Shown: positions 8,533 to 18,380 of the stretch, piece after piece
How the letters are laid out: every line of letters starts with the position of its first letter
Numbering within the stretch: position 1 is the stretch's first letter
Assembly (NCBI GenBank): GCA_913778145.1
Contig: CAJYVI010000096.1
Location: 1-49,749, forward strand
Reading direction: 5' to 3'
DNA length: 49,749 nucleotides
Source: an uncultured Pseudocitrobacter sp.
GTDB taxonomy: Bacteria; Pseudomonadota; Gammaproteobacteria; Enterobacterales; Enterobacteriaceae
Notes under the pieces: model-generated
Told to the model about the DNA's origin: nothing
Databases searched by the model: none
Seen by the model: only the letters and a program-made list of their open reading frames with translations
Made by a program: the position numbers and the translations under genes

Positions 8533-9711
8533 ATGGCTATTATCATTGCGTTTGTCGGCGGCATGCTGACGTTGTTAAGCCCCTGTACGCTGCCTGTTAT
8601 CCCGTTTTTATTTGCCAGCGTGAAGAGGCAGAAACGCCATCTGGCGGCGATGTTAACCGGGATGGTGCTGATGTTTACCCTGGTGTCATCGCTGGTGACC
8701 GTGGCCAGTGCCTGGGTGGCTCAGGTTGCCACCGTTGGGCGTTGGCTGGCGTTACTGTTTATGAGCGCGGTCGCGCTTTCGCTGATATTCCCACGCGTGG
8801 CGCAGTGGCTGGCGAAACCGGTGGTGCGGCTGGGCAATCAGGTGAACGATCAAAGCAACCATAATCGTGGGCTTGTTGCCGCGCTGCTGGCCGGCTTTGC
8901 CACCGGCCTGCTGTGGGCCCCCTGCGCCGGGCCGGTGCTGGGGGCCATTCTCAGCCTGAGTTTGCTTCAGGAGAGCAGCGTTTCGGGCAGCGTATTGCTG
9001 GCAGCCTACGGGAGTGGCTGTGCGGCGATGCTGGCCGTGTTGTGGTTTGGTGGTAAACGTGTGATGCACTGGCTGCGGGCAAAAACGGCGGTGGTGGAAC
9101 GTCTGCGTCAGGGCGCAGGTGTCGCAATGCTGGCGTCGGTGGCGCTGATTGCCACCTGTACTACCAGCGTGCTTCAGGGTGTCAGTGCGTTTTCACAGCA
9201 GCTGGAACAGCGTCTGGTGGGCTTGCTGCCTGAACAACCTGTTCATTTACAGCCGGTGGTTGACACCACACCCAGCAGTCAGCTTCCGCCACTGACGGGC
9301 GGAACGGCGTGGATAAATAGCGCGCCGTTGTCAGCCGATTCGCTGAAAGGGAAGGTGGTACTGGTTGATTTCTGGACCTTTGACTGCATCAACTGCCAGC
9401 ACACGTTGCCTCATGTTCGCGAATGGTCGCAGAAATACCCAGCCCTGACGGTGGTCGGCGTACACACGCCTGAATATCCCCATGAGAAACAAGAGCATGC
9501 GGTAACGTCGGCGGTGAAAAAATGGCGGCTGAATTACCCGGTGGTGATGGACAATAACTACCGTATCTGGAATGCGTTCGGCAATCAGTACTGGCCTGCA
9601 CACTACCTGTTTGATGCGCGCGGGCAGCTCCGGTACACCTTCTTTGGTGAAGGGAACTATGCCGAGCAGGAAGCGGCGATAAAGACGTTGTTGCAGGAGA
9701 GTCATGCCTGA
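8533..9711 (+). CDS. DipZ-like thiol-redox membrane protein (CcdA domain + thioredoxin domain)
   Basis: This 392-residue fusion starts with a CcdA/DsbD-like membrane domain. It has about six TM helices and the paired membrane cysteines Cys18 (SPCTLP) and Cys131 (APCAGP) that carry electrons across the membrane. A periplasmic TlpA/AhpC-like thioredoxin domain (about 265-392) follows, with CINC at 285-288. The family (DipZ) passes reducing power from cytoplasmic thioredoxin to periplasmic thiols. It lies 99 bp after the kinase gene, in the same orientation, with AAAGGTGAGG before the ATG, so it is a likely fourth operon gene or a direct target of the regulator. The stop codon lies inside a REP element. 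Confidence 0.85.
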   Translation: MAIIIAFVGGMLTLLSPCTLPVIPFLFASVKRQKRHLAAMLTGMVLMFTLVSSLVTVASAWVAQVATVGRWLALLFMSAVALSLIFPRVAQWLAKPVVRLGNQVNDQSNHNRGLVAALLAGFATGLLWAPCAGPVLGAILSLSLLQESSVSGSVLLAAYGSGCAAMLAVLWFGGKRVMHWLRAKTAVVERLRQGAGVAMLASVALIATCTTSVLQGVSAFSQQLEQRLVGLLPEQPVHLQPVVDTTPSSQLPPLTGGTAWINSAPLSADSLKGKVVLVDFWTFDCINCQHTLPHVREWSQKYPALTVVGVHTPEYPHEKQEHAVTSAVKKWRLNYPVVMDNNYRIWNAFGNQYWPAHYLFDARGQLRYTFFGEGNYAEQEAAIKTLLQESHA

Positions 9712-9849
9712 TGGCGCTTCGCTTATCAGGCCTACCAGTACTGAATTGTAGGTCGGGTAAGGCGCAGCCGCCACCCGACAATTAGGCCGCACAATGCCCG
9801 GTGGAAACGCCTAGCCGTAGGCCGGATAAGGCGCAGCCGCATCCGGCAA
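9706..9849. repeat. Cluster of three REP elements
   Basis: Three degenerate enteric REP units occur in a row: 9706-9736 (GCCTGATGGCGC...ATCAGGCCTAC), 9748-9780 (GTAGGTCGGGTAAGGCGCAG...) and 9817-9848 (GTAGGCCGGATAAGGCGCAG...). Their alternating orientation is typical of BIME-type clusters placed between converging genes. The first one includes the stop codon of the DipZ-like gene. Confidence 0.85.
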
Positions 9850-9879
9850 TTTCGCTGCTCAGGCTACTGAAAATAGGGG

Positions 9880-9921
9880 CGAAACGGCGGAAACCTCCGC
9901 TGCCGTTTCGTCGCTTTTCTC
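9880..9921. terminator. Hairpin between converging genes, possible terminator
   Basis: Perfect 9-bp arms CGAAACGGC (9880-9888) and GCCGTTTCG (9902-9910) with a smaller inner GGA/TCC pairing are followed on the plus strand by a T-rich TCGCTTTTCTCTTT. The hairpin sits between the 3' ends of the DipZ-like gene and the minus-strand exported-protein gene and could serve the plus-strand transcript. Confidence 0.5.
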
Positions 9922-9922
9922 T

Positions 9923-10264
9923 TTAATTAAAAGCCACCTTAATCGGCTGCTCCGAGAGTTTTTGGCAGGCCTTCAACGTATGGCTCTTGGCAAAATAGAA
10001 CGTGAACTTATCGCCCTTGGGATGATGCATTAAGGTATCGCCGTTACTGAATTTGAAATATTCCGTACCGTTATGAACCTCGTGCCCAGAGCCCACATAA
10101 TAATGCCCCTTCCACAACTCGGAGATATGACCAAAGGCGTGTAGCGTGATTTCCATCAGCCCACGCGAGGGGCATTTCAGCTTCAACGCCGTCGAGTTGA
10201 AATTAAGCGCCAGGGCAGGAGAAGAAAGCGCTGTCAATGCAGCAATAAAAAACAGTTTTTTCAT
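9923..10264 (-). CDS. Small exported protein of unknown function
   Basis: The gene encodes 113 residues with a clear Sec signal peptide (MKKLFFIAALTALSSPALA, cut after ALA near residue 19). The mature ~94 residues hold two cysteines, in KLKCPSRG and LKACQKL, which could form a disulfide in the periplasm. The mature part is rich in aromatic and His residues. I do not recognise the family. The ribosome site is weak, which lowers confidence slightly, but the signal peptide and the isolated position between REP elements and yjdJ support a real gene. Its neighbour across the hairpin is a periplasmic thiol-redox protein, which may or may not be relevant. Confidence 0.7.
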   Translation of the reverse strand: MKKLFFIAALTALSSPALALNFNSTALKLKCPSRGLMEITLHAFGHISELWKGHYYVGSGHEVHNGTEYFKFSNGDTLMHHPKGDKFTFYFAKSHTLKACQKLSEQPIKVAFN

Positions 10265-10438
10265 TAGATTAAGTAAGGTTTTTCTTAAGTTGGGCGGGCT
10301 TTTTACCGTAACAGAAAGTTTACGGAATTGATGTCAGTCAACTAAAACGGGGTTTTGATTTCAGAAGGGGAAGTTTTTCTTTTTTTTGCGATCTGTGTCG
10401 GAGGCAATGAAGAACAGCGCTCCGCAGAGCGCTGAACA

Positions 10439-10711
10439 TCAGGCGCGAATATCGGCGTATTCCGGGGTGGTATCGAATTCGTGTTTAGCGAAGGGGCAAA
10501 GCGGAATGATTTTGCGATTCTCGTTGCGCATTTTTTCCACGACTTTTGCCACCAGTTGTTTACCGACCCCCTGGCCCTTCAGGCTTGGATCTACATCGGT
10601 ATGCTCAATAATACTGAGGTGCTCGCCGGTGGGAACGAAAACCACTTCGGCCAGTTGATTACCGTCAGCATCGTTAACGTAAAAACGGTTGTTACCTTCC
10701 AGAATTTCCAT
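10439..10711 (-). CDS. yjdJ: YjdJ-like GNAT-type N-acetyltransferase domain protein
   Basis: This 90-residue protein closely matches E. coli YjdJ along its length. It is a minimal GNAT (YidJ/Gcn5-like) domain with the acetyl-CoA pyrophosphate loop in [11 protein letters not shown] (QxxGxG/A motif) and the family signature [12 protein letters not shown]. The substrate is unknown. It is 17 bp downstream of yjdI on the same strand, the same pair as in E. coli, where the pair maps to a different part of the chromosome. Confidence 0.92.
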   Translation of the reverse strand: MEILEGNNRFYVNDADGNQLAEVVFVPTGEHLSIIEHTDVDPSLKGQGVGKQLVAKVVEKMRNENRKIIPLCPFAKHEFDTTPEYADIRA

Positions 10712-10728
10712 TTGTCTCTCGCTATGGG

Positions 10729-10959
10729 TTATTTGGTACGGTATTTCAGCGCGCCGCTTGGGCAGGTGTCGATAACCTGTTGCACAATGGCACTCTCTAC
10801 ATTATCAGGCATAATCCACGGTTTGCGCTTCAGATTGAAGAGCTTGCTGTTACCCCGCACACAGTTGCCCGAGTGCTGGCACAGGTTGGTGTTAAAATAG
10901 ACGTCGATTTTTTGACCGGTGTAGATCCGGTATCCAGCGTCGAGCAGTTCTTTATCCAT
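10729..10959 (-). CDS. yjdI: YjdI, divergent 4Fe-4S mono-cluster protein
   Basis: This 76-residue homologue of E. coli YjdI has the Fer4_19 family pattern of cysteines: CQHSGNC early and DTCPSGAL late, with the conserved FNLKRKPWI in between. It probably binds an iron-sulfur cluster; its partner and role are unknown. It is the first gene of a two-gene operon with yjdJ. Confidence 0.93.
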   Translation of the reverse strand: MDKELLDAGYRIYTGQKIDVYFNTNLCQHSGNCVRGNSKLFNLKRKPWIMPDNVESAIVQQVIDTCPSGALKYRTK

Positions 10960-11123
10960 GACATTGCCTCAATTTATATAAGCGTACTGGCTGTGCTAAT
11001 CATAGCCTGTCATGGCAGCGGAAGGGAAAGGAATCACTGATTGATAGTAGTAGCGTGCGTAAAAAACATTGCAACGTTACGCTTGTTCTTAAGAATTATT
11101 CTCAGTTTGCTGTTGCTGCGAGA

Positions 11124-11429
11124 CTATCGTCCTTTTAACGCCGCCCACGCTTCGGTGGAATAACAGGTAGAGGATAAAATCTCAATCGCACGATTTTTAT
11201 TGTTATTAATATAGTAGGTCGCATTAAGCGTTGGCGTAAGAACATCTAAGGCTAAAGGCCGATTTGATTTTAGTAATGGTTTTAATTTTGCCGCACTGGG
11301 TGATCACTGAAAATATATCCTGTTTGTCAGTTTTTGCAATATCAACAACCTGCCACTCCATGCATATGCCCCCAGATAATTTGTGTATTTGTATACTAGC
11401 ACAGCCCACCAGTGCAGGAGCCTAAACAT
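11124..11429 (-). pseudogene. Frameshifted small lipoprotein remnant
   Basis: On the minus strand an ATG at 11429 begins MFRLL. A lipobox ALVGCAS followed by a coding-like stretch (IQIHKLSGG, MEWQVVDIAKTDKQ, down to KIKSAFS) lies in another frame from about 11420. The final part (LDVLTPTLNATYYINNNK ... AWAALKGR, stop at 11124-11126) is back in the first frame. Joining the three pieces with two compensating frameshifts near 11415 and 11240 gives a ~100-residue lipoprotein. Each piece alone ends in a premature stop. I read this as a decayed gene; sequencing error cannot be excluded. The intact parent is not recognised. Confidence 0.6.
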
Positions 11430-11524
11430 ACGGTAAATGAGTGAGCGAAACTAGATTTGTCACGCTATAAATAGTGATCAGGCTCACTAATTAGAATATT
11501 CAAAAAAACCATGTAAAAACAATG

Positions 11525-11564
11525 AATATACTGAAAATTAAATCGCTATACATATCAGTATATT
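11525..11564. promoter_or_regulatory. Perfect 10-bp inverted repeat upstream of arnB
   Basis: AATATACTGA (11525-11534) and TCAGTATATT (11555-11564) are exact reverse complements, 30 bp apart centre to centre (about three helical turns). Arms on one DNA face are compatible with a looping or dimer-of-dimers protein site. No regulator is assigned. Confidence 0.45.
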
Positions 11565-11613
11565 ACAAATTAATTCTATAGGTTGCAAATTATTACCGTC
11601 AATATTTCGTTTT

Positions 11614-11630
11614 CTTAATGTTGCGCTAAT
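11614..11630 (+). promoter_or_regulatory. Candidate PmrA (BasR) box of the arn operon
   Basis: CTTAAT, 5 bp, GCTAAT forms an 11-bp-period direct repeat close to the PmrA consensus (YTTAAK-N5-YTTAAK); the first half is exact and the second matches 4 of 6. A TATGCT hexamer follows 10 bp later. The position, about 100 bp before arnB, fits known PmrA-activated arn promoters. Confidence 0.5.
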
Positions 11631-11731
11631 ACAAGCGAACTATGCTGAATCCTTCATCCCCGACAATGCGTATTGCATGTGTGTCATGCGCCGCGGGGCC
11701 ATGTCTCGAACCAGGTCAGTGAGTGTTCATA

Positions 11732-12871
11732 ATGGATGATTTTTTACCGTTTTCCCGTCCCTCGATGGGGGATGAGGAGTTTCAGGCGATAAAAGCCGTC
11801 TTGCAGTCAGGATGGATAACGACCGGGCCACAAAATCAGGCGCTGGAAGAGGCATTCTGCGCGCTAACGGGCAACCGATTTGCAATAGCTGTTAGTTCCG
11901 CCACCGCCGGAATGCACGTCGCATTAATGGCGCTCGGCGTGGGGCCGGGCGATGAAGTTATTACTCCGTCGCTGACCTGGGTTTCCACGCTCAATATGAT
12001 TGAGTTGCTGGGCGCCACGCCGGTAATGATCGATGTCGATCGCGATAATCTGATGGTCACCGCGCAGGCTATTGAAGCCGCGATTACTCCGCGAACCAAA
12101 GCCATCGTGCCGGTGCATTATGCAGGGGCACCCGCGGATCTCGACGCCATCTATGCCGTGGCGCATCGCCACGGGATTGCAGTCATTGAAGATGCCGCTC
12201 ATGCCGCGGGCACGGCCTATAATGGCCATCATGTTGGCGGGAAAGGCACCGCAATTTTCTCCTTCCACGCCATTAAAAACATGACCTGCGCCGAGGGCGG
12301 ATTGGTTGTGACCGATGACGAAGAGCTTGCACGCCAAATCCGCAGCCTGAAATTTCATGGCCTGGGCGTTGATGCGTTTGACCGCCAAACGCACGGCCGC
12401 GCCCCGCAGGCGGAAGTGCTCTCGCCCGGTTACAAATATAATCTCGCCGATATCAACGCCGCGCTGGCGCTGGCGCAATTAGCGAAATTACCGCAGGCCA
12501 ATCAAAAACGCAGCAATATTGCGGAGCGTTATTTACAGGAACTGGCCGATACACCTTTTCAGCCGCTTGCTCTTCCGGCCTGGCCGCATCAACACGCCTG
12601 GCATCTCTTTATTATTCGCGTGGATGAAACGCGTTGCGGTATCAGCCGTGACGTATTAATGGAACAGCTAAAAGCGAAGGGAATTGGCACCGGGCTGCAT
12701 TTCCGCGCGGCGCATACGCAGAAATATTATCGCGAACGTTACCCCAATCTCGTGCTGCCCAATACCGAATGGAACAGCGCGCGTATTTGTTCCCTTCCTC
12801 TTTTCCCGGATATGACTCATGACGACACAACCCGCGTTATTGCGGCACTCCATCAACTGGCAGGACGTTGA
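11732..12871 (+). CDS. arnB: UDP-4-amino-4-deoxy-L-arabinose--oxoglutarate aminotransferase ArnB
   Basis: This 379-residue DegT/DnrJ/EryC1-family PLP aminotransferase transfers an amino group from glutamate to UDP-4-keto-pentose, giving UDP-L-Ara4N in the cytoplasm. The start [10 protein letters not shown] gives the family length. Motifs include SGWITTGP, the PLP-phosphate contact [16 protein letters not shown], and the Schiff-base Lys182 in SFHAIKN. It is the first gene of the seven-gene arn operon, and arnC begins 1 bp after its stop. Confidence 0.97.
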   Translation: MDDFLPFSRPSMGDEEFQAIKAVLQSGWITTGPQNQALEEAFCALTGNRFAIAVSSATAGMHVALMALGVGPGDEVITPSLTWVSTLNMIELLGATPVMIDVDRDNLMVTAQAIEAAITPRTKAIVPVHYAGAPADLDAIYAVAHRHGIAVIEDAAHAAGTAYNGHHVGGKGTAIFSFHAIKNMTCAEGGLVVTDDEELARQIRSLKFHGLGVDAFDRQTHGRAPQAEVLSPGYKYNLADINAALALAQLAKLPQANQKRSNIAERYLQELADTPFQPLALPAWPHQHAWHLFIIRVDETRCGISRDVLMEQLKAKGIGTGLHFRAAHTQKYYRERYPNLVLPNTEWNSARICSLPLFPDMTHDDTTRVIAALHQLAGR

Positions 12872-12872
12872 G

Positions 12873-13856
12873 ATGTTTGATGTTACGCAGATAAAAAAAG
12901 TGTCGGTGGTGATTCCGGTCTACAACGAGCAGGAGAGTCTGCCGGAATTAATTCGCCGTACCGATGCCGCCTGTGCATTGCTCCATCGCGACTATGAGAT
13001 CCTGCTGGTGGACGACGGCAGCAGCGATAACTCTGCCCGCATGTTGTGCGAGGCTGCGGACATGCCGGGCAGCCATGTGGTCGCGGTGCTGCTTAACCGC
13101 AATTATGGTCAGCACTCCGCCATCATGGCCGGTTTCAGCCATGTGACGGGCGATCTGGTTATCACTCTGGACGCAGATCTGCAAAACCCGCCGGAAGAGA
13201 TCCCCCGGCTGGTCGAAAAAGCCGAAGAGGGCTATGACGTAGTGGGTACGGTGCGGCAAAACCGCCAGGACACACTGTTTCGCAAAACCGCATCAAAAAT
13301 GATTAACCGCCTGATTCAGCGTACCACCGGTAAAGCGATGGGCGACTACGGCTGCATGCTGCGCGCCTATCGCCGCCACATTGTTGATGCCATGCTCAAC
13401 TGTCACGAGCGCAGCACCTTTATTCCCATTCTGGCCAACACCTTTGCTCGACGGGCCGTTGAGATCCCGGTGCATCATGCCGAACGCGAGTTTGGCGATT
13501 CGAAATACAGCTTTATGCGGCTGATTAACCTGATGTACGACCTGGTGACCTGCCTGACGACGACGCCGCTGCGTCTGCTGAGCGTGGTGGGTAGCGTGAT
13601 CGCGCTACTGGGCTTTGCTTTCTCCGTGTTGCTGGTGGCGTTACGCCTGATTTTTGGGCCGCAATGGGCGGCGGAAGGGGTCTTTATGCTCTTTGCCGTG
13701 CTGTTCATGTTTATTGGCGCGCAGTTTGTCGGCATGGGGCTATTGGGGGAGTACATCGGCCGCATTTACAACGATGTCCGCGCCCGCCCTCGTTATTTTA
13801 TTCAACGCGTTATACGCCAGCCTGAAACGGCAGCAGAAGAGGAAAATCAGCAATGA
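12873..13856 (+). CDS. arnC: Undecaprenyl-phosphate 4-deoxy-4-formamido-L-arabinose transferase ArnC
   Basis: This 327-residue inner-membrane GT2 glycosyltransferase moves formylated L-Ara4N from UDP onto undecaprenyl phosphate. The start of the catalytic domain reads [17 protein letters not shown]. Acidic residues [10 protein letters not shown] and the metal-binding [12 protein letters not shown] follow, with two C-terminal TM helices at about 235-260 and 265-295. The start at 12873 is 1 bp after arnB, and the end overlaps arnA by 4 bp (ATGA). Confidence 0.97.
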   Translation: MFDVTQIKKVSVVIPVYNEQESLPELIRRTDAACALLHRDYEILLVDDGSSDNSARMLCEAADMPGSHVVAVLLNRNYGQHSAIMAGFSHVTGDLVITLDADLQNPPEEIPRLVEKAEEGYDVVGTVRQNRQDTLFRKTASKMINRLIQRTTGKAMGDYGCMLRAYRRHIVDAMLNCHERSTFIPILANTFARRAVEIPVHHAEREFGDSKYSFMRLINLMYDLVTCLTTTPLRLLSVVGSVIALLGFAFSVLLVALRLIFGPQWAAEGVFMLFAVLFMFIGAQFVGMGLLGEYIGRIYNDVRARPRYFIQRVIRQPETAAEEENQQ

Positions 13857-15838
13857 AAGCAGTGGTTTTTGCCTATCACGATATGGGATGTACGGGTGTC
13901 CAGGCCTTGCTTGACGCGGGGTATGAAATCGCGGCGATTTTCACTCACGCTGACAATGCGCAGGAAAATCATTTCTTTGGCTCCGTGGCGCGTCTGGCGG
14001 CGGAGCATGGCATTACGGTATATGCGCCTGACGATGTGAACCATCCGCTGTGGATTGACCGTATCCGCGCGATGGCCCCGGAGGTTATTTTCTCCTTCTA
14101 TTATCGTCACCTGCTGAGTGATGCCATCCTCAGCCTCGCGCCCAAAGGCGCGTTTAACCTGCATGGTTCGTTGCTGCCGAAGTACCGGGGACGAGCGCCG
14201 TTAAACTGGGTGTTGGTCAATGGGGAACAAGAGACGGGCGTTACGCTGCATCGGATGGTGAAACGCGCGGATGCGGGCGACATTATCGCGCAACAGAAAG
14301 TGAGCATTGCCGAAAACGATAACGCGTTGAGTCTGCATCGTAAACTGTGTGCCGCCTCGCAAACATTGCTGCATGATGCCCTGACGCAAATCGGCGAAAA
14401 CCGTATTCACGCCCATCCGCAGGATGAAAGTCAGGCCACCTATGTGGGGCGTCGAACGCCGGAAGATGGGCGTCTGGAGTGGGAAAAACCCGCGCACGTG
14501 CTGCACAACCTGGTGCGTGCCGTCTCCGATCCCTGGCCTGGGGCGTTCAGCTTTGTTGGGCAGCATAAATTCATCGTCTGGAAATCGCGCGTTCATCCGC
14601 AGCCGGTGACGGCACGTGCAGGCACGGTGCTATCCGTTGCACCGCTGATGATAGCCTGTGGCGAAGGGGCGCTGGAGATCCTGACCGGACAGAGCGAGAA
14701 GGGCGTCTATATGCAGGGGGCGCAACTGGCTCAGTCGCTGGGGCTGGTGACCGGCGCGTTGCTCAACAGCAAACCCGTCGCTGCGATAAAACGCCGCACG
14801 CGTGTGCTGATCCTCGGCGTGAACGGGTTTATCGGCAATCACCTTACCGAACGCCTGCTGAAGGACGATCGCTATGAAATTTACGGCCTGGATATTGGTT
14901 CTGATGCCATTGGTCGTTTTATGGATTGCCCGCGCTTTCACTTTGTTGAGGGTGATATCAGCATTCACTCTGAGTGGATTGAGTACCACATCAAAAAATG
15001 TGATGTGGTGTTGCCGCTGGTGGCGATCGCCACGCCGATTGAGTACACCCGCAACCCGCTGCGCGTCTTTGAGCTCGATTTTGAGGAGAACCTCAAAATT
15101 GTGCGTGACTGCGTGAAGTACAACAAACGCATCGTCTTCCCGTCAACGTCAGAAGTGTACGGCATGTGTACGGATAAAGATTTTGACGAAGATAACTCTA
15201 ATCTGGTGGTGGGGCCGATTAATCGTCAGCGCTGGATTTACTCGGTTTCTAAACAGCTTCTCGATCGCGTGATCTGGGCTTACGGCGAAAAATCGGGCCT
15301 CAAATTCACCCTGTTCCGCCCGTTCAACTGGATGGGGCCGCGCCTTGATAACCTGAATGCCGCGCGTATTGGCAGTTCGCGGGCCATCACCCAGCTGATT
15401 CTGAATCTGGTAGAAGGGTCGCCGATTAAACTGATTGAAGGCGGTAGCCAGAAACGCTGCTTTACCGATATCAGCGATGGTATTGAGGCGCTCTACCGAA
15501 TTATCGAAAACGAAGATAACCGCTGCGATGGGCAGATTATCAACATCGGCAACCCGGATAACGAAGCCAGTATCAAAGAGCTGGCGGAAATGCTGCTTGA
15601 CTGTTTTGAGCGTCACCCGCTGCGTCAGCACTTCCCGCCGTTCGCCGGATTCCGTGATGTGGAAAGCAGCGATTACTACGGCAAAGGGTATCAGGACGTT
15701 GAACACCGTAAACCGAGTATTCGCAATGCCCGACGCTGCCTGAACTGGCAACCGAGCATTGCGATGCAGCAAACGGTGGAAGAGACGCTGGACTTCTTCC
15801 TGCGTACGGTCGAATTAGGTGGTGATGAACCATCATGA
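13853..15838 (+). CDS. arnA: Bifunctional UDP-L-Ara4N formyltransferase/UDP-glucuronate decarboxylase ArnA
   Basis: The 661-residue bifunctional enzyme has an N-terminal formyltransferase (about 1-304) with the catalytic pair Asn102 and His104 in [13 protein letters not shown] and the following Asp in KRADAGD. The C-terminal NAD+-dependent decarboxylase (about 314-661) has the cofactor loop [16 protein letters not shown] with the catalytic Ser-Glu, and the YSVSK Tyr-Lys pair. The C-terminal half makes UDP-4-keto-pentose from UDP-glucuronate; the N-terminal half formylates UDP-L-Ara4N before ArnC. It overlaps arnC and arnD by 4 bp each. Confidence 0.98.
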   Translation: MKAVVFAYHDMGCTGVQALLDAGYEIAAIFTHADNAQENHFFGSVARLAAEHGITVYAPDDVNHPLWIDRIRAMAPEVIFSFYYRHLLSDAILSLAPKGAFNLHGSLLPKYRGRAPLNWVLVNGEQETGVTLHRMVKRADAGDIIAQQKVSIAENDNALSLHRKLCAASQTLLHDALTQIGENRIHAHPQDESQATYVGRRTPEDGRLEWEKPAHVLHNLVRAVSDPWPGAFSFVGQHKFIVWKSRVHPQPVTARAGTVLSVAPLMIACGEGALEILTGQSEKGVYMQGAQLAQSLGLVTGALLNSKPVAAIKRRTRVLILGVNGFIGNHLTERLLKDDRYEIYGLDIGSDAIGRFMDCPRFHFVEGDISIHSEWIEYHIKKCDVVLPLVAIATPIEYTRNPLRVFELDFEENLKIVRDCVKYNKRIVFPSTSEVYGMCTDKDFDEDNSNLVVGPINRQRWIYSVSKQLLDRVIWAYGEKSGLKFTLFRPFNWMGPRLDNLNAARIGSSRAITQLILNLVEGSPIKLIEGGSQKRCFTDISDGIEALYRIIENEDNRCDGQIINIGNPDNEASIKELAEMLLDCFERHPLRQHFPPFAGFRDVESSDYYGKGYQDVEHRKPSIRNARRCLNWQPSIAMQQTVEETLDFFLRTVELGGDEPS

Positions 15839-16737
15839 AAAAAGTCGGCTTACGCATTGATGTCGATACCTTCAGAGGAACCCGTTACGGGGTTCCTCAA
15901 CTGCTCTCTGTGCTTGCGCGGCACGGCGTCCAGGCGAGTTTCTTTTTTAGCGTAGGGCCTGACAACATGGGCAGGCACCTCTGGCGGCTGATAAAACCTC
16001 AGTTCTTATGGAAGATGCTGCGCTCTCGCGCGGCATCCCTGTATGGCTGGGATATTTTACTGGCAGGCACCGCCTGGCCCGGCCGTGAAATTGGCGCAGG
16101 TAACGAAGCGATAATACGTGAAGCAGCGGCTTTTCACGAAGTGGGGCTGCACGCGTGGGACCATCATGCATGGCAGGCCCGCAGTGGCCGCTGGGATAAC
16201 AAAACGCTGGTTCATGAAATTGGGCGCGGGTTAGTCGAACTGGAGCGCATTCTCGGGGCAGCGGTGTCCTGCTCGGCGGTGGCGGGCTGGCGAGCCGATA
16301 GCCGGGTTGTGACGGCCAAAGAACCGTTTAATTTCCTCTATAACAGCGACTGTCGCGGCCATCGTCCTTTCCGTCCACGGCTTGAAAATGGCACGCTCGG
16401 CACGGTGCAGATCCCGGTAACGCTTCCGACCTGGGATGAAGTAGTTGGGCGCGAGGTGAGCGCGGATGCGTTCAACGATTATCTGATGAAACGCATTCAA
16501 CAGGATAAGGGCGTGCCGGTTTATACCATTCATGCCGAAGTGGAAGGGATCGCCTTCGCCGCGCAGTTTGAAGCGTTATTAACACTCGCGCGTGAAAACA
16601 ACATCCACTTTTGCCCCCTGAGCCAGCTTCTGCCCGATGACATCAGCAGGCTGCCGGTGGGGAGTATTGAACGCAGTGAAATTGCCGGTCGGGAAGGCTG
16701 GTTAGGTGTGGAACATATTATGGAATCGTCGCTATGA
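15835..16737 (+). CDS. arnD: 4-deoxy-4-formamido-L-arabinose-phosphoundecaprenol deformylase ArnD
   Basis: This 300-residue polysaccharide-deacetylase (NodB/CE4-like) protein removes the formyl group from the lipid-linked sugar. The N-terminus [15 protein letters not shown] carries the metal-binding Asp pair. The [13 protein letters not shown] segment holds the metal His residues. GWRADSR and YTIHAEVEG are late catalytic motifs. Its ATG overlaps the arnA stop and its stop overlaps arnT, so the operon is fully coupled. Confidence 0.97.
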   Translation: MKKVGLRIDVDTFRGTRYGVPQLLSVLARHGVQASFFFSVGPDNMGRHLWRLIKPQFLWKMLRSRAASLYGWDILLAGTAWPGREIGAGNEAIIREAAAFHEVGLHAWDHHAWQARSGRWDNKTLVHEIGRGLVELERILGAAVSCSAVAGWRADSRVVTAKEPFNFLYNSDCRGHRPFRPRLENGTLGTVQIPVTLPTWDEVVGREVSADAFNDYLMKRIQQDKGVPVYTIHAEVEGIAFAAQFEALLTLARENNIHFCPLSQLLPDDISRLPVGSIERSEIAGREGWLGVEHIMESSL

Positions 16738-18380
16738 AGCCTCGTTTTTACGCCGCGCTACTGGCGTGCTTGTACGCGCTTTACTATCTCATTCCGCTAA
16801 ATGGTCGGTTGCTCTGGCAGCCGGATGAAACGCGCTATGCGGAAATCAGCCGCGAGATGCTGGCATCGGGTAACTGGGCAGTACCGCATTTTCTGGGGTT
16901 ACGTTATTTCGAAAAACCAGTCGCCGGGTATTGGATCAATAACATTGGTCAGTGGCTTTTTGGACACAACAACTTTGCCGTTCGCTTTGGCGGCGTGTTG
17001 TCGATAACGCTCACCGGGCTGCTGGTGGCGTGGATGGCCTGGATGCTGTGGCGCGATAAACGCATTGCAATCCTTTCTGCGGTTATTTTCCTGACCATGT
17101 TCCTGGTTTATGGCATCGGCACCTACGCTGTACTGGACCCGATGATCACCCTGTGGCTGGTATTGGGCATGTGCGGTTTCTGGTATGGCGCTAACGCGCG
17201 AATTCGCGCGGAAAAAATCGGCGGTTATCTGCTGCTGGGCTTTGCCTGCGGCATGGGCGTGATGACCAAAGGATTTCTTGCGCTGGCAGTACCGGTATTA
17301 GGCGTCCTGCCGTGGGTTATCGCTGAAAAACGTTGGCGGGAAGTGCTGGTCTGGGGCTGGCTCTCTATCGCGGTTTGCATATTAACGGTACTGCCCTGGG
17401 GCTTAACCATCGCCTCTCGCGAACCGGATTTCTGGCGCTATTTCTTCTGGGTGGAGCATATCCAGCGCTTCGCGCGCAGCGATGCCCAGCATAAAGCGCC
17501 ATTCTGGTATTACGCACCGTTTGTTATCGCCGGATGTTTACCGTGGCTGGCGTTGCTGCCGGGCGCGCTGAAGCAGGGATGGCGAGGGCGTAAAACCGAA
17601 AAAGGGCTTTTTTATCTGCTGGGCTGGGTGGTGATGCCGTTTCTGTTTTTCAGCATCGCCAAAGGGAAACTGCCTACCTACATTTTGCCTTGCTTCGCAC
17701 CGCTGGCGATTTTGATGGCGCGTTATATCCGTGACGCCACGCCGCTGGTTATGCGGGCTAACGGCTTAATCAACCTGGCCGTTGGCGTTTGCGGCGCGAT
17801 CGCCGCCTTTGTCGTATCGCCCTGGGGATGGATGCATCATCCGGTCTGGCCCTATATTGAGCTTTATAAAAGCATGCTGGCGGTCGTCGCGTTCGGCTTT
17901 TGGGCGCTGATGGGCTGGGTTGCGTTAAAAAATGGCCGCAAAGGGACGCTATTGGCCGCCTGCTGCCCGCTGATGCTGGCCTTACTGTGTGGTTATGCGA
18001 TTCCTGATCGGGTGGTTGCCAGCAAGCAGCCGCAGTTTATGATTGATATTCTGAGTGAAGATCTGCAACCCAGCCGTTATGTGTTATCCAACAACGTCGG
18101 GCTGGCGGCAGGGTTAGCGTGGGAGCTGAAACGCGCGGATATTCTGCTTTACGGTGGAAGGGGTGAGTTGCGCTACGGCCTGGGCTACCCGGATGCGAAA
18201 GATCGTTTTATCCCCCGTGAGGCGTTCAATGATTGGCTGGCGGCGCACCGTCAGCAGGGGAGGGTCTCTTTGGTGTTGCAGGTCAATAATGGGCAAACCG
18301 TGGAGGATTTCGACCTGCCGAAAGCGGATAACGTTTACGTGATGCCCCGCATTATTTATCTGGAGTATCTCCCGCAGTGA
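16734..18380 (+). CDS. arnT: Undecaprenyl phosphate-alpha-L-Ara4N transferase ArnT
   Basis: This 548-residue inner-membrane GT-C glycosyltransferase (PMT family, ~12-13 TM helices) transfers L-Ara4N from undecaprenyl phosphate to lipid A phosphates at the periplasmic face. The first periplasmic loop carries the catalytic [16 protein letters not shown] with Asp and Glu, followed by [17 protein letters not shown] is the second conserved loop motif. The family is about 550 aa, so this copy is complete. Loss of this product abolishes arn-based polymyxin resistance in relatives. Confidence 0.97.
   Translation: MKPRFYAALLACLYALYYLIPLNGRLLWQPDETRYAEISREMLASGNWAVPHFLGLRYFEKPVAGYWINNIGQWLFGHNNFAVRFGGVLSITLTGLLVAWMAWMLWRDKRIAILSAVIFLTMFLVYGIGTYAVLDPMITLWLVLGMCGFWYGANARIRAEKIGGYLLLGFACGMGVMTKGFLALAVPVLGVLPWVIAEKRWREVLVWGWLSIAVCILTVLPWGLTIASREPDFWRYFFWVEHIQRFARSDAQHKAPFWYYAPFVIAGCLPWLALLPGALKQGWRGRKTEKGLFYLLGWVVMPFLFFSIAKGKLPTYILPCFAPLAILMARYIRDATPLVMRANGLINLAVGVCGAIAAFVVSPWGWMHHPVWPYIELYKSMLAVVAFGFWALMGWVALKNGRKGTLLAACCPLMLALLCGYAIPDRVVASKQPQFMIDILSEDLQPSRYVLSNNVGLAAGLAWELKRADILLYGGRGELRYGLGYPDAKDRFIPREAFNDWLAAHRQQGRVSLVLQVNNGQTVEDFDLPKADNVYVMPRIIYLEYLPQ

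Larger units (their letters stand above)
11430..11731 (+). promoter_or_regulatory. arnB upstream region
   Basis: This is a 302-bp A+T-rich stretch with no gene. It holds a CRP-like palindrome AGTGA-N6-TCACT (11473-11488), a perfect 10-bp inverted repeat (11525-11564), a PmrA-box-like direct repeat (11614-11630) and a possible -10 TATGCT (11641-11646). In Salmonella and E. coli the arn promoter is activated by PmrA (BasR), and the A+T-rich character fits H-NS-type silencing (inference). Confidence 0.55.
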
